DNA of 48,953 bases from Verrucomicrobiota bacterium JB024 (GTDB taxonomy: Bacteria; Verrucomicrobiota; Verrucomicrobiia; Opitutales; Cerasicoccaceae), in the NCBI GenBank assembly GCA_030673825.1, contig JAUTCS010000092.1:1-48953 (forward strand), in the 5' to 3' direction. Of the stretch, positions 42,320 to 48,953 are shown piece by piece. How positions within the stretch are numbered: position 1 is the stretch's first letter; the number at the start of each line of letters is the position of its first letter. The notes under the pieces are model-generated. The model was given only the letters and a program-made list of their open reading frames with translations. It had not been told where the DNA came from and did not search any database. The position numbers were made by a program, and so were the translations under genes.

Positions 42320-45217
42320 ATGAATCGCCCTGTCTTCTCCGCTTGTCCGCTTCTGCTGGTTGTTCTCGTCATGCTGACGTTGGGCAGCCTTGTCTCGCAC
42401 GCCGAATGGTATTTCCGGGGAACCCCAAACGGCTGGGACGCCGCGCCGATGACCCAGGTGGATGCGACTACCTACGAGATCGTTCAGAGCTTTAACGGCG
42501 AGGACACCAACGCGCGTTTCAAGATCGACCGTAGCGGCGACTGGACCGAGAGCTACCCGTCGGCGGACCTGGTGGTCGATGATTACAAGACGTACCGCAT
42601 CACGTTCGACACGGTGTCCAAGGCCATCACGACCGAGGAGATTCTGCCGCAGCAGACCTGGTACTTTCGCGGGACTCCCAATGCCTGGAACACGGCGGCC
42701 ATGACTTACCTCGGCGCGAACTTGTACGAGTATGTCGCTACCTTCGGCGGCGAGGAAAGCCCGGCGCGTTTCCTGATCGACCGTTATGGAGACTTTTCCG
42801 AGCGCTATCCCGCGCAGGACTATCCGGTCGACGATTATAAAACGTACCGCATCGTCTTCAACCAGGCAACCAAGGCAATCACGACGGAAGAGATCTGGCT
42901 GCCCGACACGTGGTATTTCCGCGGGACGCCCAACGCCTGGAACACGGCCGAGATGACGCGCCTGTCCGCCAATACCTACGAATACATCGCCACGTTCGAC
43001 GGCGAGGAGAGCCCGGCGCGGTTCCTCATCGACCACACGGGCGATTTCTCCGAGCGCTATCCCGCCCAGACGGATGTCAACGTGACCGATCAACGCATAT
43101 ATCGCATCACTTTCAACAGCGACACGAAGGCGATCACGACCGAGGAACTGGGGGTGATCGAGCCCTGGTATTTCCGGGGCACGCCCAATGGCTGGAACAC
43201 GGCGCAGATGACGCACCTGGGCAACGGGTATTACGAGTACATCGCCACGTTTGACGGCGAGGAGAGTCCGGCGCGATTCCTCATCGACCGTTACGGTGAC
43301 TTCTCCGAGCGCTACCCGGTGCAGGACTACCAGGTCCAGGACCACAAAACCTACCGCATCCTCTTCGATATCCTGACCAAGACCATTACCGTGAGCGAAC
43401 TCGGCGCGAGCGGCGGGGATTTCCGGGAGGAGACGATCTATTTTGTGATGACGACGCGCTTTTACGACGGCGACCCGTCCAACAACATGAAGTGCTGGGA
43501 CGGCGGCCTCAATCCCAGTACGGATCCGGCCTGGAGGGGAGATTTCAAGGGTCTGATCGAAAAGCTCGACTACATCAAGGCGCTCGGTTTCTCGGCCATC
43601 TGGGTCACCCCGGTGGTGAAAAACGCCAGCGGCTATGATTACCACGGCTATCATGCCATCGACCATAGCAAGGTGGATTTTCGCTACGAATCCGCAGGCG
43701 TGAGCTACCAGACCCTGATCGATGAAGTGCATGCACGGGGGATGAAGCTCATTCAGGACATCGTGCTCAACCACAGTTGCAACTACGGCGAGGAAAACCT
43801 CTACCCGCTCTTCCAGCGCTCGGAGACGATCAGCTTCAATGAAACTGCCGACAGCGCCGTGACCATCGATGACCCGATGGGAGTGCTGCCGTTGAACTAC
43901 GCGAGCCTGGCTCCGAATAACCAGTACGGTGCCCGCATCGACGCGATGAAGGAGGACGCCAACGACGTGAACTTTATCTACCACCACGAGAAATCGCTTC
44001 AGTGGGAAGGCTACACGGTGCAGACCGGACAGATCGCCGGTGACACGGTCGATTTGAATACGGAAAATCCCGTGACGGCCCAGTATCTGATCGACGCGTA
44101 TAACCAGTACATCGACATGGGCGTGGACGCGTTCCGTATCGACACGGTGAAGCATATCTCGCGGCTGACGTTCAACAACACGTTTATCCCGGCCTTCAAG
44201 CAGCGCGGGGGCGAGGACTTTTTCATGTTCGGCGAGATCGCGAGTCGCTACCGCCAGGTCTGGAACAGCAACATTCCCGCCATCTCCACGCCGTTCTACA
44301 CCTGGGCCGAGACCGTGTCCTACCCGTGGGGCACGCGCACGCTCAACGAAGCCTCCGTCTACCAGCACTGGCAGGACAACTCGACAGTGGACAATGAGCC
44401 GATGAGCAACAATCACCGGCTCATCGGCAACGACTACCACACCCCGGACTATTCGCTGAACTCGGGGATGGCGGTGATCGACTTCCCCATGCACTGGAAT
44501 TTCCAGTACGCCGCCGATGCCTTCGGCGTGGCGGTGGGCGGAGACCTGTGGTACAACGACGCCACGTTCAATGTGACCTACGTGGACTCGCACGACTACG
44601 CCCCGGACGGTGCGCCGGAGAACCAGCGCTTCGCGCAGCCTCAGGACAGTTGGGCGGAGAACCTGAGCCTGATGTTCACGTTCCGCGGCATCCCGTGCAT
44701 TTACTACGGCAGCGAGATCGAGTTCCAGAAAGGCATGCCGATCGATGTCGGGCCGAACCAGCCGCTCTCGCAGACCGGACGGGCTTACTACGGAGATCAC
44801 TTGCAGGGCAGCGTGTCCGTGAGCGATTTCGGCCAGTACAGTAACGCCAGCGGCGCGATGGCGACCACGCTCAGCCATCCGTTGGCTCAGCATATCCGCC
44901 GCCTGAACCTGATCCGCCGTGCCGTGCCGGCCTTGCAAAAGGGGCAGTACTCGACCGACGGCATCAGCGGGGGGATCGCCTTCAAGCGTCGGTATACGGA
45001 TGCTGGGACGGACAGCTTTGTTCTGGTGGCGATCAGCGGCGGAGCGACCTTTAGCGGTATCCCCAACGGAACTTATGTGGACGCCATTACCGGGGACGTG
45101 CAGAACGTCTCAGCGGGCAGTTTGTCTGCCTCTGTTAGCGGCAAGGGCAATATGAAAGTGTATGTGCTCAACGGGCCCGGAAAGATCGGCGAAGACGGGA
45201 CTTATCTCAAACCGTAG
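42320..45217 (+). CDS. Secreted alpha-amylase (GH13) with four N-terminal modules
   Basis: A 965-aa exported enzyme with signal peptide (LLLVVLVMLTLGSLVSHA). Residues about 30-362 are four ~84-aa repeats, each beginning WYFRGTPNGWDAAPM or WYFRGTPNAWNTAAM and containing ARFLIDRYGDFSERYP. They resemble the modules of the pullulanase and are probably starch-binding. The GH13 barrel starts near residue 375 (IYFVMTTRFYDGDPSNN). It shows GFSAIWVTPVVKNASGYDYH, QDIVLNHSCN, DAFRIDTVKH (nucleophile Asp608), FMFGEIAS (Glu639) and YVDSHDYAP (Asp759, with Ser-His-Asp in place of the common Asn-His-Asp). The start at 42320 is supported by AAAGGA 8 bases upstream; an upstream ATG at 42251 would put extra residues before the signal. 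Confidence 0.93.
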   Translation: MNRPVFSACPLLLVVLVMLTLGSLVSHAEWYFRGTPNGWDAAPMTQVDATTYEIVQSFNGEDTNARFKIDRSGDWTESYPSADLVVDDYKTYRITFDTVSKAITTEEILPQQTWYFRGTPNAWNTAAMTYLGANLYEYVATFGGEESPARFLIDRYGDFSERYPAQDYPVDDYKTYRIVFNQATKAITTEEIWLPDTWYFRGTPNAWNTAEMTRLSANTYEYIATFDGEESPARFLIDHTGDFSERYPAQTDVNVTDQRIYRITFNSDTKAITTEELGVIEPWYFRGTPNGWNTAQMTHLGNGYYEYIATFDGEESPARFLIDRYGDFSERYPVQDYQVQDHKTYRILFDILTKTITVSELGASGGDFREETIYFVMTTRFYDGDPSNNMKCWDGGLNPSTDPAWRGDFKGLIEKLDYIKALGFSAIWVTPVVKNASGYDYHGYHAIDHSKVDFRYESAGVSYQTLIDEVHARGMKLIQDIVLNHSCNYGEENLYPLFQRSETISFNETADSAVTIDDPMGVLPLNYASLAPNNQYGARIDAMKEDANDVNFIYHHEKSLQWEGYTVQTGQIAGDTVDLNTENPVTAQYLIDAYNQYIDMGVDAFRIDTVKHISRLTFNNTFIPAFKQRGGEDFFMFGEIASRYRQVWNSNIPAISTPFYTWAETVSYPWGTRTLNEASVYQHWQDNSTVDNEPMSNNHRLIGNDYHTPDYSLNSGMAVIDFPMHWNFQYAADAFGVAVGGDLWYNDATFNVTYVDSHDYAPDGAPENQRFAQPQDSWAENLSLMFTFRGIPCIYYGSEIEFQKGMPIDVGPNQPLSQTGRAYYGDHLQGSVSVSDFGQYSNASGAMATTLSHPLAQHIRRLNLIRRAVPALQKGQYSTDGISGGIAFKRRYTDAGTDSFVLVAISGGATFSGIPNGTYVDAITGDVQNVSAGSLSASVSGKGNMKVYVLNGPGKIGEDGTYLKP

Positions 45218-45660
45218 GCTGTTGCTGATCACGTGCGCCACTTTTGGTAGAGCATGATAATTATAGATAACATGCATATCATGAGGTATCTCGATTTCGG
45301 GTGCTAGTCCGATGATCGAAAGCCCTGCAATAGGTCATATGGCCGAAGTCAAGCATGACCGTAGGCATCGTATCCGGCATCATGCGACCTCTAGCTTGAT
45401 CGTAAGAAGTGGACGGCGAGTCGGGCTCCTGAATACTGTCACGTGTGGCACCAGTGGACAGGCGTTGCATTAGCCCATTTGTGTTGTATGTGTGGCGGCT
45501 ACGACGACTATGACAGGTACGACACCAGGCGGTGTGCTTATCTGAGAGTCGTTTGCTTTTGGCGAGGGCTGCCGATGACATGCCCGGGTTGGTAAACCTC
45601 GTGATCTTGAATCGGCTTTTCCCTGGCGGTTTTGTTGGTTCAGGTTAGCTGATGTGCTCA
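45218..45660. other. Gene-less region of atypical composition
   Basis: About 440 bp between the amylase gene and tRNA-Asp. It is visibly poorer in G+C than its surroundings and codon patterns in all frames look random. A 100-codon minus-strand frame at 45279-45581 has no start context, no recognisable domain and odd composition, so I do not call it. No transposase or inverted repeat ends are seen. Confidence 0.5.
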
Positions 45661-45679
45661 ATGCCTGATCGCCAAGACG

Positions 45680-45708
45680 AAAAAACCGCAGATATGCTGC
45701 GGTTTTTT
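45680..45708 (-). terminator. Intrinsic terminator after tRNA-Asp
   Basis: Stem AAAAAACCGCAG / CTGCGGTTTTTT with a 5-base loop, 8 bp past the tRNA 3' end. It is symmetrical, so it would also stop transcription arriving from the amylase side. Confidence 0.92.
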
Positions 45709-45715
45709 AAAAAAA

Positions 45716-45792
<77 letters not shown>

Positions 45793-45996
45793 TCGAAAGA
45801 GGAAAGAGGCCGAAGTTACCGGATGAGCCCGCCATGTCAAGCGGGCATTTTGCACTTTTTCAGGGAAAAATGAGATTTTTGGACCGGCGCGGATCAAGGC
45901 GTTTGTTTATGCGGGTTGAGAGATAGGGTGGTGGGCGAGTAAATTGGCCAAAGTTCGCAGTTTACGTGCGTTGGGGGTCGCCCTAACGTGGAGGCG

Positions 45997-47064
45997 ATGT
46001 CGGAAAACCAGAGTCCGGGCCGCCGTCTGGCCGACCTGCTCCTCGCCCGCCGCAGGCGTGGCAAGTCCGGCGCGCTGATGGCGGCTCTGGGCGTGCAGGC
46101 GTTGTTGTTGGTGTTGGCGGTGGGGATCATTATCGCGGTTCCCGACAGGCGGGAGGATCCGGCCTTTACCGCGGGCCAGCGGGTGAGCCTGCCTCAGCGC
46201 GAACTCGACCACCGTGTGGCGCTGAATGAGTTTCAGCAGGCGGCGGGAGCGCCGCTGCCGGTGGAAAAAATAGCGACCGAGTCGCTGCTGCCGGATGAGG
46301 CGTTGCCGGAGCTGCCCTCGTTACCCAGTGACAGCTTCAGCCCCTTCGTGATGGAGAGCCCCGTGCCGGACGCGGATGCGTTGCTGGGCGACTCCGGGCT
46401 AAGCGCCGCGCTGGCGGGGATGCCCGGTGGCGTGTCCGAGCTGGACTTGTTCGGTATCCGCGAGGGGGCGGGGCGTTTCGTCATCCTTGTGGATACGTCC
46501 AACTCGATGTTCGAGCGCCAGCGCGATGGCGTGAAGTACCGTTTCGACTTTACCGTGATCAAGGACGAGATCGCGGCGCTTATCGCCGGATTGCAGCCCG
46601 GCACACAGTTCAACCTGGCGGTGTACGAAGGGGGCTCGCTGGCCTGGCAGCCGCAACTCATGCCCGCCACGCTGGAGAACAAGCAAGCCGCCGAGGCCTG
46701 GCTGCGGGGGCTCAGCGAGAGTCCCGGCGCGTCGATCTCCAGCCGTGCCAGCCCGGGGCCGAAACTGATCGAGGGGGGCGGGACGCGGCTGGACACGGCG
46801 CTCAGGCAAGCTTTTGGTTTCGAACCGGAGGTGATTTTCATCGTGACCGATGGAGAGATTAACCGCAGTGGCCGGACCATCCCGCAGGACGAACTACTGG
46901 AGATCATCAGTGGGCTTCAGCGAACGCTGGCCGAGTCGGCGCGTATCCACGTCGTGCACTACCAGACGACCGTCAGCAAGTCCGAGGAGGTCGCCACCCT
47001 GCGGGCCATCGCGGGGCGCAATCATGGACGCTTCCGCCAGGTCGAGGCTGTGACGGTTGAGTGA
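45997..47064 (+). CDS. Membrane-anchored VWA-domain protein
   Basis: A 355-aa protein. A basic N-terminus (RRLADLLLARRRRGKSG) precedes one membrane helix (about 28-50, LMAALGVQALLLVLAVGIII). A Pro/Leu/Ser-rich linker comes next, and from about residue 157 there is a von Willebrand factor A domain. The metal-ion site is RFVILVDTSNSM (D-x-S-x-S, Asp166), with Thr in GGGTRLDTALRQAF and Asp in IFIVTDGEINRSG completing it. The domain would face the periplasm and bind a protein partner; the partner is unknown. The start is either this ATG or a GTG three codons upstream, with GGAGG lying between them. Confidence 0.85.
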   Translation: MSENQSPGRRLADLLLARRRRGKSGALMAALGVQALLLVLAVGIIIAVPDRREDPAFTAGQRVSLPQRELDHRVALNEFQQAAGAPLPVEKIATESLLPDEALPELPSLPSDSFSPFVMESPVPDADALLGDSGLSAALAGMPGGVSELDLFGIREGAGRFVILVDTSNSMFERQRDGVKYRFDFTVIKDEIAALIAGLQPGTQFNLAVYEGGSLAWQPQLMPATLENKQAAEAWLRGLSESPGASISSRASPGPKLIEGGGTRLDTALRQAFGFEPEVIFIVTDGEINRSGRTIPQDELLEIISGLQRTLAESARIHVVHYQTTVSKSEEVATLRAIAGRNHGRFRQVEAVTVE

Positions 47065-47124
47065 GGCCTTTTCCCGGAAAAGAGCGGTGATTGACCGCCC
47101 GTGTTTCTGTGCGATTCAGGTTTG

Positions 47125-47670
47125 TCAGTTGATGCCGGAGGGGCGCTCATCGTCGAGCACAGAGCGCCAGTAGGTGGCCTCACCGGGATGGCCATAAGCT
47201 TGTAAGTGGCGGAAGATGGCGGCCTCGTCAGGTTCGGTCACAGTATGTCGGGGGTCGCCGGGGAGGTGGGGCTGGATTTCGCGGATAAGCCGCCAGCAGG
47301 CCCAGGCGCGCCAGCATTTCTGCTCCTGGCGCTCGCCGCGCACGCGGTCGGCCAAGTGCTGGAAGTGCACACGCGGGTTACCGATGAAGAGCCCGGGCGG
47401 GTTGTGTCGGACAATCCAGATCATCGCGCGGTAGGGCAGGGGCCACTGCCGCAGAACCGGCTCGGAGCCGTCGAGATCGGCGTAGAATGCCCGGTCCAGC
47501 GCGAGCAGACTGCGGGCGGAGAGGCCGCGCAGCCACAGGGTCTGCGCGTAGGCCAGGGCCAACGGGTAAAGCGATGCCCCCCGTTCACTACGGTGCGGGG
47601 CAAGTGTGCGCCAGGACATCTCCAGATCGGCCGGAGGGAGGTGAGGGCAGGCTTTGACGGCAGTTGGCAT
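47125..47670 (-). CDS. Conserved hypothetical protein
   Basis: A 181-aa soluble protein rich in Trp, Arg and Leu (for example ALAYAQTLWLRGLSARSLLA, YRAMIWIVRHNPPGLFIGNP, CWRAWACWRLIREIQPHLPG). No domain is recognised, and there is no signal peptide. I place the start at the ATG giving MPTAVKACPHLPP; the frame is open 32 codons further up, into the region antisense to the next gene's leader. It converges with the VWA gene, with 60 bp between the stop codons. Confidence 0.65.
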   Translation of the reverse strand: MPTAVKACPHLPPADLEMSWRTLAPHRSERGASLYPLALAYAQTLWLRGLSARSLLALDRAFYADLDGSEPVLRQWPLPYRAMIWIVRHNPPGLFIGNPRVHFQHLADRVRGERQEQKCWRAWACWRLIREIQPHLPGDPRHTVTEPDEAAIFRHLQAYGHPGEATYWRSVLDDERPSGIN

Positions 47671-47804
47671 GGGTGGGTGCGGTAACGTTTGTCTAACACG
47701 CATTAAAGCGCATTTACCCGGCACTGCAAGGAGTGGAACGAATACGCGGGGCCGGGGAGTGGACACGGTGCGGTGATGGGCTTGCCAGATGCGGGCGGAT
47801 CACC

Positions 47805-48515
47805 TTGAATGCGCCTGTTTTGGAAAAAGAGTCAAAGCAAGCACGGGAGGAAGCTCATGAAATCAGCGGCGCTGCAAAGGTCACGCTGTGGCTGGGCTGC
47901 CTCTTGATTAATACCTGGGCGCGAACCTTTCGCATGCGGGCCGACGCGGCCACGCGCGAGGCGTTGGGCAGGCGCAGCCCGGGGATTCACCTGCTCTGGC
48001 ACAATCGGCTTTTTACCACGCCCGAGATGGCGCGCCGTTTTATGAACTATCCGGGGCGCCGCATCCACGCCCTGATCAGCGGCAGCAAGGACGGAGCCTG
48101 GCTGTCGGGGGTTTTTCAAAACGACTATATCTATCCTATTCGCGGCTCCAGCAGTTGGCGGGGCACAGAGGCGCTACGGGAGATCGTGCGCGTCCTGCGT
48201 CAGGGTTACGATGTGGGGATCACCCCGGACGGGCCGCGTGGCCCTTGCTACAGCGTGCAGCGTGGCGCGCTGGTGGCGGCCCGAACCACGGGGAAACCGA
48301 TCACGCTGATCGCGATGAATCCCACCCGCTTCTGGCGGCTGAAAAGCTGGGACCGTTTTTACCTGCCCGTCCCGTTCTCGCGGGTGCAAGTCCGGGCAGT
48401 CGGCTTCGAGAATTACGAAGCCCTCGAACAGGCGGCCGGGGAAGAAGATCCGGCGGTGTATATTCGCCGTCGTTTGCTGGAGCTTTCCGGATTACCGGAA
48501 GATGCCAGCGAATAA
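47805..48515 (+). CDS. DUF374 lysophospholipid acyltransferase-like protein
   Basis: About 236 aa. After a short polar N-terminus comes a hydrophobic helix (about 25-45, VTLWLGCLLINTWARTFRM). The DUF374 blocks follow: IHLLWHNRLFTTPEMARRF (active-site-type His), ALISGSKDGAWLSGVF, GSSSWRGTEALREIVRVL, and GITPDGPRGPCYSVQRGALV. The family belongs to the PlsC/LPLAT-like superfamily and is thought to act on lipid A or phospholipid acylation in the inner membrane; the exact reaction is unproven. The start is uncertain: no ATG fits, a TTG at 47805 gives normal length, and a GTG at 47733 with an overlapping AAGGAG is the alternative. Confidence 0.83.
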   Translation: MNAPVLEKESKQAREEAHEISGAAKVTLWLGCLLINTWARTFRMRADAATREALGRRSPGIHLLWHNRLFTTPEMARRFMNYPGRRIHALISGSKDGAWLSGVFQNDYIYPIRGSSSWRGTEALREIVRVLRQGYDVGITPDGPRGPCYSVQRGALVAARTTGKPITLIAMNPTRFWRLKSWDRFYLPVPFSRVQVRAVGFENYEALEQAAGEEDPAVYIRRRLLELSGLPEDASE

Positions 48516-48953
48516 ACCGGATGGCGGGCAGCAGGGCAGCTGTGATCCTGCGGACCACTGATGACCCCGGACGACGCGTGACCATGGCCCACTGCGGTTG
48601 ATCCGGCTCAAATGAAGTTCGGATACCGTAGCGGTAAAATCTAAATCCTGTAGGCAATCTACTGTTGATTGCGAAAGACGTTTCTAGAGCCGGGGCAGGT
48701 CCGGCGACATCCTTTTATGCGCAGCGGCGCATGGACAGAGCACCCACACAACAATCCCGCTTGATCCAGGCAGGCGAGAGAGGAGAGAGCTTAAATCCCG
48801 GCTGAATCGCCTATGTCGGTGCCGCGCTCGGGCGGGAATATCGCCGCCCGGAGCGGGACCAGACAAACAGGCTCAATGCCAACCGTTAAGCGTGGGCGTG
48901 GCGTGCTCGAAAGCAACGCCAGTGCGCAGCAGGCGCGGGGGCTTTAGAAGGTC
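48516..48953 (+). other. No recognisable feature
   Basis: The last 438 bases contain no ORF with plausible codon use, no tRNA and no clear terminator. A gene may begin beyond the window. Confidence 0.5.

Noticed and set aside
42407-43410. Regularly spaced DNA repeats considered as a CRISPR or tandem satellite array
   Set aside because: They are in-frame coding repeats of ~84 codons in the amylase, with no short conserved repeat and unique spacers.
45279-45581. A 100-codon minus-strand ORF beside tRNA-Asp
   Set aside because: No recognisable domain, no ribosome site, odd composition; fits chance in low-GC non-coding DNA.

Overview
The window is high-GC chromosomal DNA (roughly 60-65% G+C by eye) from what is most likely a Verrucomicrobiota bacterium of the Opitutales/Puniceicoccales type. 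This placement is inferred from PEP-CTERM sorting signals, a prepilin-type protein with the C-terminal H-X9-DG signature inside a sugar locus, many starch-active enzymes, and typical Opitutales housekeeping genes. No rRNA or other marker fixes the genus.

Left part (1-20.7 kb): housekeeping genes plus glycogen metabolism. Glycogen phosphorylase (glgP) and glycogen branching enzyme (glgB) bracket a dihydroorotase gene (pyrC). pyrC is itself flanked by two inverted copies of a ~240-bp palindromic, MITE-like repeat. Next come a coiled-coil zinc-ribbon protein, a lipoprotein, a DUF5063 protein, a cysteine hydrolase, small membrane and secreted proteins, exonuclease III, IF-1 (infA) and cysteine synthase. 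A short valine-rich ORF ends directly at an intrinsic terminator upstream of photolyase, and resembles an amino-acid attenuator. The stretch closes with photolyase, a TIGR01777 epimerase, D-aminoacyl-tRNA deacylase, 3-methyladenine glycosylase and a Tat-exported Fe/Mn superoxide dismutase.

Middle part (20.9-45.2 kb): a large alpha-glucan utilisation locus. It starts after a junction of two decayed genes (the 3' end of a PEP-CTERM-like gene and an IclR-type regulator). It holds a CUT1 ABC importer (binding protein and two permeases, with the ATPase encoded 16 kb away), an orphan pseudopilin, a LacI-family regulator, a six-hairpin glycosidase, a CBM48-GH66 dextranase-like protein, a PEP-CTERM protein, a type I pullulanase, a GH31 enzyme with five C-terminal CBM25-like modules, and a GH13 alpha-amylase with four N-terminal starch-binding-type modules. 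Near-identical sites with the core TTNAACTGTNNA lie in most intergenic gaps of this locus and are probably the operators of the LacI regulator. The PEP-CTERM gene has a long leader containing a strongly structured, apparently pseudoknotted RNA that I cannot assign to a known class. The model is that secreted, modular amylase, pullulanase, GH31 and GH66 enzymes cut starch- and dextran-like glucans outside the cytoplasm. The importer then brings in oligosaccharides, and the LacI protein senses them and derepresses the locus.

Right part (45.2-49 kb): a gene-poor stretch of unusual composition, tRNA-Asp(GTC), a membrane-anchored VWA protein, an unknown protein and a DUF374 acyltransferase. Nothing recognisable lies in the last ~440 bases.
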